The notes under the pieces were generated by a model, which made no database searches, had not been told where the DNA came from, and was given only the letters and a program-made list of their open reading frames with translations. Positions 25,900-36,069 of a DNA stretch of 64,000 bases are shown here, one piece after another; positions within the stretch are counted from its first letter, which is position 1; the number at the start of each line of letters is the position of its first letter. The DNA comes from Verrucomicrobiota bacterium (GTDB lineage Bacteria; Verrucomicrobiota; Verrucomicrobiia; CAIQCK01): positions 186,001 through 250,000 of the forward strand of contig JACRQF010000010.1 of assembly GCA_016222825.1 (NCBI GenBank). The letters run 5' to 3'. A program made the position numbers and the translations under genes.

Positions 25900-27753
25900 A
25901 TGTGCGGCATCGTTGGTTACATCGGTCAAAGGCCCGCCGAACCTCTGCTGCTGGAGGGGCTGCGGCGGCTGGAGTATCGCGGCTACGATTCCGCGGGGAT
26001 GAGCACGCTCGCCGACGGCCAACTTCGCACCATCAAGCGCGTCGGCAAGATCAACGAGGGCCTCGCGCCCGCGCTGGCGGCCACCCCCCTGCCCGGCTCG
26101 ACCGGCATCTGCCACACGCGCTGGGCCACGCACGGCCCGCCCACCGACGCCAACGCTCACCCGCATTTCGACCAGTCCGGCCGGCTTGCGCTGGTCCATA
26201 ACGGCGTCATCGAGAACTACGCTGCGCTCAAACAACGCCTCGCCAAGCTGGGCCACACCTTCCGCTCCGACACCGACAGCGAAGTGCTCGCGCAGTTGGT
26301 CGGCCATTACTATGACCAGTTGCCCGCCGGCAACGGCGACGAGCGCCTCGTCAACGCCGTCCGCAGCGCGCTCGGCGAAGTCACCGGCACCTACGGCATC
26401 GCCGTCTTGCACCGCGACCATCCGCAACTGATGGTCGGCGCGCGGCGCGGCTCGCCTCTGGTGCTCGGCGTCGGCAAGGGCGAGAACTTCCTCGCGAGCG
26501 ACGTCAACGCCATCGTCGCCCACACGCGCGACGTGGTCTATCTCAACGACTTCGATGTCGCCGCGATCACCCGCGACAACTTCCAGATCCACAGCCTGAC
26601 CTCCGGCGCGGTCAGCCGCCAGATCAGCCACGTCGAATGGAGCGCCGACGCCGCCGAGAAGGGCGAGTTCGCGCACTTCATGCTCAAGGAGATTCACGAG
26701 CAGCCGCAGGCCGTCCTGAACGCCCTGCGCGGTCGCATCAACCACGAAGAGTCCACCTCGCGCTTCGGCGGCCTGAACATGACCGCCAGCCAGTTGCGCG
26801 AGGTGGATCGCGTCATCTTCTGCGCCTGCGGCACCGCTTGGCACGCCGCGCTCGTCGGCGAGTATCTGTTCGAGGAACTCGCCCGCGTGCCGGCGGAGGT
26901 CGAATACGCCTCCGAGTTCCGCTACCGCAATCCGCCGGTGGACAAAGGCACTCTGGTGTTCGTCATCAGCCAGAGTGGCGAGACCGCCGACACGCTTGCC
27001 GCGTTGCGCGAGAGCCGGCGCAAGGGCCACAAGACCCTCGCCATCGTCAACGTCGTCGGCTCCACCATCGCCCGCGAGGCCGACGGCGGCGTCTATATGC
27101 ACGCCGGGCCGGAGGTCGGCGTCGCGGCGACCAAGAGTTACGTCTCCCAACTGACGGTGCTGGCGTTGCTGGCGCTCTACATGGGCCGCATCCGCCACCT
27201 CTCCGCCATCCAGGGCCAGAACGCCATCCGCGAACTCGAAGCCATCCCCGGCAAGATTCAGCAACTGCTCAAGCAGAACGACCCCATCCGCCGGATCGCC
27301 GAAAAATACCAGCACGCGAAGGATTTCCTCTTCCTCGGCCGACAGTTCAACTACCCGATCGCCCTCGAAGGCGCGCTCAAGCTCAAGGAAATCTCCTATA
27401 TCCACGCCGAGGGTTATCCGTCGGCTGAGATGAAACACGGCCCCATCGCGCTCGTTTCGCCGGACGTGCCCAGCGTGTTCATCTGCCCGCGCGACGCGGT
27501 CTATGAGAAGACATTCAGCAACATCGAGGAGATCAAGGCGCGCAAGGGACCGATCATCGCCATCGCCACCGAAGGCGACACGCACATCGCCAGCAAGGCC
27601 GACGACGTCATCTACGTGCCTCCGACGGCGGACTTCTTCTATCCGCTGCTGACAGTTGTGCCGCTCCAACTGCTGGCGTATCATATCGCCGTGCTGCGCG
27701 GCTGCGACGTGGACAAACCACGCAACCTCGCCAAGAGCGTAACTGTGGAATGA
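25900..27753 (+). CDS. glmS: Glutamine-fructose-6-phosphate aminotransferase (isomerizing)
   Basis: 617 residues. The start at 25900 is fixed by MCGIVGYIGQ, where Cys2 becomes the N-terminal nucleophile of the glutaminase half (about 1-240). Two SIS sugar-isomerase domains follow (FCACGTAWHAA, ISQSGETADTLAALRE, GPEVGVAATKSYVSQ) and the C-terminal YPSAEMKHGPIAL and DKPRNLAKSVTVE are intact. It makes glucosamine-6-phosphate for peptidoglycan and LPS. No ribozyme-like leader is visible in the 84-nt upstream gap. Confidence 0.98.
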   Translation: MCGIVGYIGQRPAEPLLLEGLRRLEYRGYDSAGMSTLADGQLRTIKRVGKINEGLAPALAATPLPGSTGICHTRWATHGPPTDANAHPHFDQSGRLALVHNGVIENYAALKQRLAKLGHTFRSDTDSEVLAQLVGHYYDQLPAGNGDERLVNAVRSALGEVTGTYGIAVLHRDHPQLMVGARRGSPLVLGVGKGENFLASDVNAIVAHTRDVVYLNDFDVAAITRDNFQIHSLTSGAVSRQISHVEWSADAAEKGEFAHFMLKEIHEQPQAVLNALRGRINHEESTSRFGGLNMTASQLREVDRVIFCACGTAWHAALVGEYLFEELARVPAEVEYASEFRYRNPPVDKGTLVFVISQSGETADTLAALRESRRKGHKTLAIVNVVGSTIAREADGGVYMHAGPEVGVAATKSYVSQLTVLALLALYMGRIRHLSAIQGQNAIRELEAIPGKIQQLLKQNDPIRRIAEKYQHAKDFLFLGRQFNYPIALEGALKLKEISYIHAEGYPSAEMKHGPIALVSPDVPSVFICPRDAVYEKTFSNIEEIKARKGPIIAIATEGDTHIASKADDVIYVPPTADFFYPLLTVVPLQLLAYHIAVLRGCDVDKPRNLAKSVTVE

Positions 27754-28559
27754 CTATGAAAACCAGTGCGACCCTGACTGCCATTGCCCTCGGCTGCGGC
27801 TGCCTCGCCGGCGTCGCCCAAGCCAAACCACTCGGCCAGGCGACCGTCACCGAAACCAACAACGACGTCCGCTATCAAGCCGCCAACTCCACCGAGCGCC
27901 CCGCGAAACTGAAAGATGTCGTCCGCGGCGCGGACATGCTGCGCACCGGCCAGAAGTCCCAAGCCGAGATCGAATTCGAGGACAGCACCATCACGCGGCT
28001 CGGCTCCAACTCGCTCTTCACGTTCGACCCCGGAAAGCGGGAGTTTGAACTGCGCGAAGGCGTGCTGCTGTTCGACATGCAAAAAGGCATCGGCGGCGGC
28101 AACATCCGCACCGGCGGCATCACCGCGGCCATCGAAGGCACCGCCGGCATGGTGATCCGCCGCGGCCCGCCGCAGGTCATCTGCCTGGCGGGCCTCATCC
28201 GCATCCTCGACGCCCAGGGCAAACTCCTCGGCTTGCTGCGGCCGGGCGACACCTTCTTCGGCGGCCGAGTCCTGCAAATCAGCCTGCGCGAACTGAGCAG
28301 GGGCAAATTGCTCCAGCGCGGCTTGCGCCACAACCAAGCCGAGTTTGACGCCGTCATCCGACGCCAGGAAGCGGACATCCAATCGGGCAAATTCCTGCAA
28401 GGCATCGAAGACGAACCTCAACGCCCCTCAGCCTCGCCCCCGCCGCCGGCCCAACAATTCAAGAGCGGCATCGAGCAATTGCGCCAGAACAACACCCCGC
28501 CACCGCGGCATCCGTCACCGCCCACCGGGAACTTCAGAAGTATCAGCATAACCCCGTAG
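27750..28559 (+). CDS. FecR-domain (periplasmic) protein
   Basis: 269 residues, signal peptide about 3-26 (MKTSATLTAIALGCGCLAGVAQA). The ATG at 27750 overlaps the glmS stop (ATGA); a second ATG at 27756 is an equally good start. A FecR/SLH-type domain is visible at 55-160: LKDVVRGADMLRTGQKSQAEIEFED, TRLGSNSLFTF, and GGITAAIEGTAGMV. FecR domains bind signals or surface polymers. The last 50 residues are proline-rich. Being coupled to glmS suggests an envelope function. Confidence 0.8.
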   Translation: MTMKTSATLTAIALGCGCLAGVAQAKPLGQATVTETNNDVRYQAANSTERPAKLKDVVRGADMLRTGQKSQAEIEFEDSTITRLGSNSLFTFDPGKREFELREGVLLFDMQKGIGGGNIRTGGITAAIEGTAGMVIRRGPPQVICLAGLIRILDAQGKLLGLLRPGDTFFGGRVLQISLRELSRGKLLQRGLRHNQAEFDAVIRRQEADIQSGKFLQGIEDEPQRPSASPPPPAQQFKSGIEQLRQNNTPPPRHPSPPTGNFRSISITP

Positions 28560-28631
28560 CAACGATGACGGCTGTATCTTTGCGTTTGGATTTCCGCCCT
28601 TCACTTCCGGCAGTTGAGGTTCTCCGCACAA

Positions 28632-30191
28632 TCACTTCTTCTCCGCTGGCTTCGGCCAAGTGACGCCGGGCCAGTCATCCGTGCGGAACGGCGACGCGGG
28701 CAGGCCAGCCTTGTTCCAGAGGTTGACGACGGGGAAGTTGGCCCAACCGTAACGCACAGCGACGGGCTTGGAGACCTTGTCGCTGCACACAACGATCTTG
28801 TCGCCCTGAATCTCGGCCTGCGCGTTGACGAACTTCTTGTCCGCGCCGGCGATGGCGAAACCTTTCAGCGCGCCATCCTTGGCAACGAGGCCGCCGCCGA
28901 GGTGCGTGAAGCTGAGGACGGCTTTGTTGCCCTCCACTTTCAGGCTGGCATAGGCCGGGCCGGAGAACTCGATCTTCTCGCCGTAGGCGACCGCCCGCGC
29001 AGCGAGGGCGAGACGAGCGCCGACGGGATCCTTCTGCTTGGGATGCACGTCGTTCTCCTCGCCGACATCGGTGATGACGGCTTGCGCGGTCTTCGGGACG
29101 TGCAACGCGGTGAACAGTTGCGCCTCGCGCAACTCCGCCCAGCCGCTTTCCTTCGGCTCGGTCTCGATCTTCATGAACGGCGCGAGCTGGACGAACAGGA
29201 ACGGGAAGTCGCCCTGCTTCCAATCGTCACGCCAGCACTTGATCATCGCCGGGAAGAGCTTGCGATACTCGAAGGCGCGGCCGGAATTGGACTCGCCCTG
29301 ATACCAGATGGCGCCCTTGATCGCATACGGCAGGATCGGCGCAATCATGGCATTGTAGAGGCCGCACGGGCGCTTCGAGCTGGTGACGGGATTATCCGGC
29401 ACGCGCTTCATCGTCTGGGGAATCTCCTTGTGGGCCTTTCTTAAGTCCGCAATGGCCTTGTTGTATCGCTCCAGCGTTTGCGGAAAGTCTTTGATCGCCG
29501 CGGCGTGCCGTGTGAAGACCTCTGGAAACTCTTTCTCCAGCACGGCGCGCTTCGTCCACGCCTCGGCGGGCGTGCCGCCGACGTTGGAACTGATGAGGCC
29601 CACCGGCACCTCCAGCGCAGCGCGCAGGTGCTTGCCGAAGAAGTAACCAACCGCGCTGAACTCCGGCAGCGTTTCCGGGGCGCATTCCTGCCACGACACC
29701 GGCGTCTGCGCGACGGGCAAATCCGATTGCGGCTCGTCCTTGCCGCCGCGCGGGATGGTGATGAGCCGCACCATCGGGTCTTTGCACTGCGCGATCACTT
29801 TCTCCGCATCGGCGCTGCTCCTGACGTTCCATTGCATGTTCGACTGGCCACTGCAAATCCAGACCTCGCCAACGAGCACGTTCTTCAGCTCGACGCAGTT
29901 CTTGCCACAGATCGTCATTGTGAACGGCCCGCCCGCCTTCAGCGGCTTCAACCAAACCTTCCACTTGCCGCCCTTGGCAACCGTGGAAACTACCTGGCCG
30001 CAGAACTTCACCGTCACCTTCTCGCCGTCATCGGCTGCGCCCCAAACGGGCACCTTCTGGCCTTGCTGGAGCACCGCATTGTCCGTGAAAAGCCCGTGCG
30101 GCTTCACCGCGGCAAACGCCGCTGTCGCCAGCAACAGCGCGAAAGTGGAAAACGCAATCAGACACACTCGATTGAACCGCTGCATTATCAT
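28632..30191 (-). CDS. Sialate O-acetylesterase-like (SGNH) protein
   Basis: 519 residues. Signal peptide about 3-27, a beta-sandwich N-terminal part, then the SGNH nucleophile block ICSGQSNMQW near residue 112 and the domain-split text IWYQGESNSGRAFEYRKLFPAMI near 295. The catalytic Asp/His segment appears as DVGEENDVHPKQK near 368. Such enzymes remove acetyl groups from sialic acids or plant/algal polysaccharides. The gene is convergent with the FecR gene and lies 128 nt from the divergent decarboxylase gene. Confidence 0.88.
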   Translation of the reverse strand: MIMQRFNRVCLIAFSTFALLLATAAFAAVKPHGLFTDNAVLQQGQKVPVWGAADDGEKVTVKFCGQVVSTVAKGGKWKVWLKPLKAGGPFTMTICGKNCVELKNVLVGEVWICSGQSNMQWNVRSSADAEKVIAQCKDPMVRLITIPRGGKDEPQSDLPVAQTPVSWQECAPETLPEFSAVGYFFGKHLRAALEVPVGLISSNVGGTPAEAWTKRAVLEKEFPEVFTRHAAAIKDFPQTLERYNKAIADLRKAHKEIPQTMKRVPDNPVTSSKRPCGLYNAMIAPILPYAIKGAIWYQGESNSGRAFEYRKLFPAMIKCWRDDWKQGDFPFLFVQLAPFMKIETEPKESGWAELREAQLFTALHVPKTAQAVITDVGEENDVHPKQKDPVGARLALAARAVAYGEKIEFSGPAYASLKVEGNKAVLSFTHLGGGLVAKDGALKGFAIAGADKKFVNAQAEIQGDKIVVCSDKVSKPVAVRYGWANFPVVNLWNKAGLPASPFRTDDWPGVTWPKPAEKK

Positions 30192-30319
30192 CTCCTTGGT
30201 TGAATTCTCAGTCAGCGAACGAGCGACGGTTTTATCGGCTTCCGCGCGGATAGCAAGCCGGATTTCAGAGTTTCGCGGCTTGGAACGGCGGCGCGCGCCG
30301 TGTAGAGTTTGTCAGGTCC

Positions 30320-31966
30320 ATGAAGCGAACACGCTCTTCCACCGAAATCGGCCAGTATCTGATCGAGCAACTCCACCGACGCGGCGCGCGTCATGTCTTC
30401 GGCGTGCCGGGCGACTACGTGCTCGGGTTTTACGACATGCTCAACCGCAGCAAGCTGCGGATCGTCAACACCTGCGACGAGCAGGGCGCGGGCTTCGCCG
30501 CGGATGCCTACGCGCGCGTGAAAGGCCTTGGCGTGGTCTGCGTCACTTATTGCGTCGGCGGGTTGAAGGTGGCCAACACCACGGCGGAGGCGTTTGCGGA
30601 GAAATCACCCGTGGTGGTCATCAGCGGCGCGCCCGGCATGAAGGAGCGCGAGAAGAACCCCCTGCTCCATCATCGCGTGCGCGAGTTCGACACGCAGAAA
30701 AAGGTGTTCGAGCAACTCACGGTCGCCTCGACCGTCCTCGGCGACCCGCAGACGGCGTTGCAGGAGATTGATCGCGTGCTGCACGCCGCCAACCGCTACA
30801 AGCGGCCCGTGTATATCGAACTGCCGCGCGACATGGTCCACGTGCCCGGCATTCCCCATCACACGCCGATGGAGTTCCACGAGGAGAGCGACCCGTGCGC
30901 GCTGCGAACCGCGATCGGCGAGGCCGTGAAGCGAATCAACGCGGCCAAACGGCCTGTCATCCTCGCGGACGTCGAGGTCCACAGGTTCGGCTTGCAGAAC
31001 GAACTAGTCCGGCTCGCCGGGCGCGCCAACATCCCGGTCGCCGCGACGATTCTGGGCAAATCGGTCATCGGCGAGCATCATCCGTTTTACATCGGCGTTT
31101 ATGAGGGCGCGATGGGCCGCGAAGAGGTGCGCACATGCGTTGAGCACAGCGACTGCCTGATCATGCTCGGCGCGTTCATGACCGACATCAACCTCGGCAT
31201 CTACACCGCGCGACTCAATCCCGCCCGATGCATCTACGCCACCAGCGAGAAGCTCTCCATCGGTTATCACAATTTCGAGAACGTGCGTTTCAAGGACTTC
31301 GTCCACGGCCTGCTGGGCGCCAGGCTCCGTTCCCGCAAGCCGGGCAGCATCCCCCACCCCGAACCGCCGTCTGCGTTTCGCGCGCGACGTGGTCGCGCCA
31401 AGCTGACGGTGCGGCGTCTGTTTGCGCTGCTCAACACGTTCCTGACCAACGACACCATCGTCGTCTCGGACGTGGGCGACGCGCTCTTTGGCGCGATGGA
31501 CCTGTGCATCCGGCACCGCGCGGAGTTCCTCAGCCCCGCCTACTACACCTCAATGGGCTTCGCCGTTCCGGCCGCCATTGGCGCGCAGTTCGCCAATCCG
31601 CGTCGCCGGCCGTTGGTCGTGGTGGGCGATGGCGCGTTTCAGATGACCGGCATGGAATTGTCCACCATCGCGCGCTACAAACTCAACCCGATCGTGATCG
31701 TCTTGAACAACCGCGGCTACGGCACGGAACGCCCGATGCTGGACGGCGGGTTCAACGACGTGTTGCCGTGGCACTACCACCGCATTCCCGACCTGCTCGG
31801 CGCCGGGCGGGGCTACCTCGTTGAAACCGAGCAGGAGCTGCAACAGGCCATGACTGAAGCGGTGCGCTGCGCGGACACCCTCTCCATTCTCGACGTGCGA
31901 CTCGACCCCCACGATTTCTCGCCCGCCCTGCAACGCCTTACCCACAACCTGGCCAAGAGACTCTGA
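30320..31966 (+). CDS. Thiamine-diphosphate-dependent decarboxylase (pyruvate/indolepyruvate decarboxylase type)
   Basis: 548 residues. The N-terminal pyrimidine-binding domain has FGVPGDYVLGFYDML and CDEQGAGFAADAYAR with the activating Glu. The C-terminal domain carries the ThDP motif VVGDGAFQMTGMELSTIARY followed after 25-30 residues by VLNNRGYGTERPM. These features fit the pyruvate, indolepyruvate or phenylpyruvate decarboxylase branch of the family rather than acetolactate synthase. The gene precedes putA, so a role in amino-acid derived 2-oxo-acid breakdown is plausible. Confidence 0.85.
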   Translation: MKRTRSSTEIGQYLIEQLHRRGARHVFGVPGDYVLGFYDMLNRSKLRIVNTCDEQGAGFAADAYARVKGLGVVCVTYCVGGLKVANTTAEAFAEKSPVVVISGAPGMKEREKNPLLHHRVREFDTQKKVFEQLTVASTVLGDPQTALQEIDRVLHAANRYKRPVYIELPRDMVHVPGIPHHTPMEFHEESDPCALRTAIGEAVKRINAAKRPVILADVEVHRFGLQNELVRLAGRANIPVAATILGKSVIGEHHPFYIGVYEGAMGREEVRTCVEHSDCLIMLGAFMTDINLGIYTARLNPARCIYATSEKLSIGYHNFENVRFKDFVHGLLGARLRSRKPGSIPHPEPPSAFRARRGRAKLTVRRLFALLNTFLTNDTIVVSDVGDALFGAMDLCIRHRAEFLSPAYYTSMGFAVPAAIGAQFANPRRRPLVVVGDGAFQMTGMELSTIARYKLNPIVIVLNNRGYGTERPMLDGGFNDVLPWHYHRIPDLLGAGRGYLVETEQELQQAMTEAVRCADTLSILDVRLDPHDFSPALQRLTHNLAKRL

Positions 31967-32061
31967 CCCGAGGCAACTCCTCACAACCTCGTTCACGCGC
32001 CGGAACAACTGCTCGCGCTTCTGCCGCTTGATTTGCCGCGCCGTCTCGTCGAAGTTTCCCT

Positions 32062-35000
32062 GTGAACACGGCCAAGGCAACCGCACCTGTAGTTTCAAAC
32101 GCCGCCGACAGTGCTGTCGCTCTTGAAGACTCCATCCATCGGATCGGCGAACGCCTCTTCACGTTGATGGAGCAGGCCCAACCGCCCGCGCTCTTCAGCA
32201 AGAGTGGTTTCTACGGCACGCTTATGGGCTGGGCGCTGAAGAACCCGCAGTTCAAGACCCGGCTCTTCCGCTTCGTGGACGCGCTGCCCACACTCACATC
32301 CGGCGACGAGGTTTCCCGCCATCTCCATGAGTATCTCGACAACGACGAGGTGGAACTGCCCACCCTCGTCCGCGCCACGCTGCGGGCCGCGTCCGCCGCG
32401 GGCGGCTTGTTGGGCGGTGGCATCCGGGCGAACGTTATCGGCATGGCGCGCCAGTTCATGCTCGGCAAGGAGGACCGCGAGATCATTACCCCGCTGCGCC
32501 AACTCCACCGGCAGGGCATCGCCTTCACCGCCGACGCACTGGGCGAGACGGTCCTCAGCGAAACCGAAGCCGACCAATACGCCGCGCAATGCCTGCGGCT
32601 GCTCGACCTGCTGGCGCGTGAAACCGCCGCCTGGCCCGGCCCATGCCCCAGCAACATTTCCCCGCACGGCGTGCTGCCGCAGATCAACGTCTCCATCAAA
32701 ATTTCCGCGCTCGACTCGCAGATTCACCCGGCCGACCCCGACACGGCAATCCAGAAGCTCTCCAACCGTCTGCGCCCGATCCTCCGCCGCGCGAAGGACT
32801 GCGGCGCGTTCATCAACTTCGACATGGAGCAATACGCCCTCAAGAACCTCACCGTGCGGCTGTTCAAGACGATCTTCGCCGAACCGGAGTTCGCCGAAGC
32901 TCCGGGCTGCGGCCTCGCGCTCCAAGCCTATCTGCTCGACACCGAGGCCGACCTGCGCGACCTCATCCAATGGGCGCGCGACCACCGGCGGCGCATCGCG
33001 GTGCGGCTGGTCAAGGGCGCGTATTGGGACTACGAAACCATCATCGCGTCCCAACGAGGCTGGCCCACGCCGGTCTTCACCCGCAAAGCCGAGACAGACG
33101 CGAATTTCGAGAAGCTCTCGCTGCTCCTGCTGGAGAACGATGACGCCGTTGCCGCGGCGTTCGGCACGCACAACGTCCGCAGCATCGCCCACGCGCTCGC
33201 GCAAGCCGACCGCCTCGGCGTGGACCGGCGCAGCTTCGAGATTCAGATGCTCCACGGCATGGCCGACCCGCTCAAGGCCGCCGTGCTCCAGCTTGGCGTG
33301 CGTCTGCGCGAGTATTGCCCCGTCGGCGAACTGCTGCCCGGCATGGCCTACCTCGTCCGCCGGCTGCTGGAGAACACCTCCAACGAAGGTTTTCTTGCCA
33401 GCAAGTTCGCCAGGAACGCCAGCCGCGACGAACTCCTGCGCGACCCGAAGACGATTACCGAAAGCACCGGCGTCCTCTCTCCCGAAGCGTTGCACCGGGG
33501 AATGACCGCCGCACCGCAGATTCTTCCCTTCACGGCCCGTTCGCCGAAAGCAGGCGAGACCCGTGAACCATCGGAGTTTCGCAACGAGCCTCCCACCGAC
33601 TTCACAGTATCGGCTGAGCGTGAAAACATCCGCGCCGCCATCCAGAAACTTCGCGCCCAACTTGGCCAGCGTCATCCGCTCGTCATCAACAACAAGCCCG
33701 TCAACACCAGCGACTGGACGCCTTCGCTTAATCCCGCCAACCAATCCGAAATCATCGGCTACGCCGCCAAGGCAACCGTCGCCAACGCCGAGGCCGCCGT
33801 CGTCGCCGCGCGCGCCGCCCAACCGGCATGGGCGCACACTTCCGCGAAGGACCGCGCCGCGCTCCTCGACCGCACCGCAGACCTGATGCGCCGCGACAAG
33901 GCCGCGCTGGTGGCGCTGGAGATTCTCGAAGCCGGCAAGAGCTGGGTCGAGGCCGACGCCGACGTTGCCGAGGCGATTGATTACTGCCGCTTCTACGCCG
34001 CCGAAATGCGCGCGCTCGACCGGCCCGCGCACACTCAATCGGTCGCCGGCGAAACCAACCTCCAGCATTGGTGGCCGCGCGGCGTCGGTGTGATCATCGG
34101 GCCGTGGAACTTCCCTCTCGCCATCCTCACCGGCATGACCTCCGCCGCCGTCGTCGCCGGCAACGCCGTCGTGATGAAACCCTCCGACCAGACGCCCATC
34201 ATCGCAGCGCGGCTCATGTCGCTCTTCGTCGAGGCGGGCCTGCCGCCCGGCGTCGTCAACCTCCTCACGGGTTCCGGCTCGCTGCTTGGTGCCCATCTGG
34301 TCGCGCATCCGCAGGCGAACCTCGTCGCGTTCACCGGCTCGATGGAAGTCGGCCTCCGCATCTGGGAAACCGCCGGCCGCACGCGACCCGGCCAGACCGG
34401 GCTGAAGAAAGTCATCTGCGAAATGGGCGGCAAGAACGCCCTCATCGTGGACAGCGACGCCGATCTCGACGAGGCGGTGGCGGGTGTGCTGGTTTCCGCG
34501 TTCGGCTACTCCGGCCAGAAATGCAGCGCGCTTTCCCGGTTGATTGTTGTGGCCGACAACTACGACCGTTTTCTGGCACGTCTTCTCTCCGCGGCGTCGT
34601 CGCTGCGCATCGGCCCGGCCGAGCAACCCGGCAGCGTTATTGTCCCTGTCATCAGCCGCGACGCGCAGCAACGCATCCTCGCCAGGATCGAAGCCGGCGG
34701 GACAGAAGCAACGCTCGCGTGGCAGGGCTTTGTCCCGTCCGACGCCAACGCCTGCTACGTGCCGCCATCCATCTTCACGAACGTCCCGCCCGGCAGCCAC
34801 CTCTTCCGTGACGAAATCTTCGGCCCCGTCCTGGCCGTGGCACGGGCCAAGAGCTTCGACCACGCCATCGCGCTGGCCAACGACTGCCAGTATGCGTTGA
34901 CCGGCGGCGTCTATTCGCGCAGCCCGGTCAACATCGAGCGCGCCCGGCGCGAGCTGGTCTGCGGCAACCTCTACATCAACCGGCCCATCACCGGCGCGTT

Positions 35001-35145
35001 GGTCGGCCGCCAGCCCTTTGGCGGATTCGGGATGAGCGGCGGCGGCACCAAAGCCGGCGGCCGCGAATACCTCCAGAACTTCCTCCTCCCCCGCGTCATC
35101 ACCGAGAACACCCTCCGCCGCGGCTTCGCGCCCAACGAAGACTGA
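32062..35145 (+). CDS. putA: Bifunctional proline dehydrogenase / delta-1-pyrroline-5-carboxylate dehydrogenase
   Basis: 1027 residues from a GTG start. The proline dehydrogenase barrel covers about 90-440 (VNVSIKISAL-like text INVSIKISALDSQ, VRLVKGAYWDYE, RRLLENTSNEGFL). The aldehyde dehydrogenase half covers about 540-1020, with GPWNFPLAI, FTGSMEVG, the Glu in CEMGGKNALIV and the catalytic Cys in GYSGQKCSAL. It oxidises proline to glutamate via FAD and NAD. There is no N-terminal ribbon-helix-helix DNA-binding domain, so it is a non-regulatory form. An opposing frame across the whole gene is a composition artefact. Confidence 0.96.
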   Translation: MNTAKATAPVVSNAADSAVALEDSIHRIGERLFTLMEQAQPPALFSKSGFYGTLMGWALKNPQFKTRLFRFVDALPTLTSGDEVSRHLHEYLDNDEVELPTLVRATLRAASAAGGLLGGGIRANVIGMARQFMLGKEDREIITPLRQLHRQGIAFTADALGETVLSETEADQYAAQCLRLLDLLARETAAWPGPCPSNISPHGVLPQINVSIKISALDSQIHPADPDTAIQKLSNRLRPILRRAKDCGAFINFDMEQYALKNLTVRLFKTIFAEPEFAEAPGCGLALQAYLLDTEADLRDLIQWARDHRRRIAVRLVKGAYWDYETIIASQRGWPTPVFTRKAETDANFEKLSLLLLENDDAVAAAFGTHNVRSIAHALAQADRLGVDRRSFEIQMLHGMADPLKAAVLQLGVRLREYCPVGELLPGMAYLVRRLLENTSNEGFLASKFARNASRDELLRDPKTITESTGVLSPEALHRGMTAAPQILPFTARSPKAGETREPSEFRNEPPTDFTVSAERENIRAAIQKLRAQLGQRHPLVINNKPVNTSDWTPSLNPANQSEIIGYAAKATVANAEAAVVAARAAQPAWAHTSAKDRAALLDRTADLMRRDKAALVALEILEAGKSWVEADADVAEAIDYCRFYAAEMRALDRPAHTQSVAGETNLQHWWPRGVGVIIGPWNFPLAILTGMTSAAVVAGNAVVMKPSDQTPIIAARLMSLFVEAGLPPGVVNLLTGSGSLLGAHLVAHPQANLVAFTGSMEVGLRIWETAGRTRPGQTGLKKVICEMGGKNALIVDSDADLDEAVAGVLVSAFGYSGQKCSALSRLIVVADNYDRFLARLLSAASSLRIGPAEQPGSVIVPVISRDAQQRILARIEAGGTEATLAWQGFVPSDANACYVPPSIFTNVPPGSHLFRDEIFGPVLAVARAKSFDHAIALANDCQYALTGGVYSRSPVNIERARRELVCGNLYINRPITGALVGRQPFGGFGMSGGGTKAGGREYLQNFLLPRVITENTLRRGFAPNED

Positions 35146-35245
35146 GCCGCCTCCATGTAGTCGCCGCAACGCCCGCCCCGCGCCGTTCCCGTTTTCGGAT
35201 TGAAACCCTCCGCGCCCCGCGCAATAGTCCCGCACTAGGAAAACC

Positions 35246-36049
35246 ATGCGCATCATCGAACCCCACATCCATTGCTACTCACGCACCACCGACGACTACG
35301 AGAAGATGACTCTCGCCGGCATCGAAGCCGTCATCGAGCCGGCCTTCTGGCTCGGCGGGCCGCGCACCTCCGTCGGCACCTTCGCGGACTACTTCGAGCA
35401 CCTCCTCGGCTTCGAGCGCCAGCGCGCCGCCAACTACGGCATCGCCCACTTCTCCACCCTCTCCGTCAACCCCAAGGAGGCCAACACCCGCCCCGTCGCC
35501 GACCAGGTCGTCGAGCTGCTCCCGCAGTATCTCCAGCGCGACGGCTGTGTCGGCCTCGGCGAAGTCGGCTTTGACCGCATCACCCCCGACGAGGAGGAAA
35601 TCCTCCGCCGCCAGCTCCGCATCGCCCGCCAGCTCAACTGCCCCGTCATCGTCCACAGCCCCCACCAGCACAAGAAGATCGGCACCGAGCGCATCCTCAC
35701 CATCATTGACGAGGAGAAACTCGACCACAACCTCGTGGACCTCGACCATTGCACCGAGGAAACCCTGCCCCTGTTCGGGCGGCACACCCGCATGTGGCGC
35801 GGCCTCACCGTCTATCCCATCACCAAACTCTCCGTCGAGCGCGCCGCCAACATCGTCCAGCAATACGGCGTGGACCGCCTCCTCATCAACTCCTCCGCCG
35901 ACTGGGGCGTCTCCGACCCCCTGAGCGTCCCCCGCGTTGTCCGCGAACTCGAGCGCCGCTCCGTCCCCCGCGACCAGATCGAGCAACTCGTCTTCCTCAA
36001 CCCCTTCCAGTTCTACAGCCAGTCGCCGCGGTTCACGTTCAAAGGGTGA
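35246..36049 (+). CDS. TatD family metal-dependent hydrolase
   Basis: 267 residues. Metal ligands of the TatD family are visible: HIH at 7-9, Glu in VGLGEVGFDR near 109, His in VIVHSPHQHKK near 135, and Asp in INSSADWGVSD near 215. The closest pattern is the subgroup found beside ebo-type clusters in Bacteroidota and Cyanobacteria rather than the canonical DNase TatD; no other ebo gene is recognisable here. Substrate unknown. 100 nt upstream hold no clear promoter. Confidence 0.8.
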   Translation: MRIIEPHIHCYSRTTDDYEKMTLAGIEAVIEPAFWLGGPRTSVGTFADYFEHLLGFERQRAANYGIAHFSTLSVNPKEANTRPVADQVVELLPQYLQRDGCVGLGEVGFDRITPDEEEILRRQLRIARQLNCPVIVHSPHQHKKIGTERILTIIDEEKLDHNLVDLDHCTEETLPLFGRHTRMWRGLTVYPITKLSVERAANIVQQYGVDRLLINSSADWGVSDPLSVPRVVRELERRSVPRDQIEQLVFLNPFQFYSQSPRFTFKG

Positions 36050-36069
36050 AGTGGGAGGATGGCTAGTAG

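Noticed and set aside
25850..25900. glmS ribozyme in the leader
   Set aside because: The 50-nt leader is too short and lacks the conserved core; GlmS in this phylum is not expected to have one.
32095..35268. 1057-residue antisense frame over putA
   Set aside because: The high GC content with GC-rich third positions leaves the complementary frame open; it has no motif and opposes a gene with complete domains.
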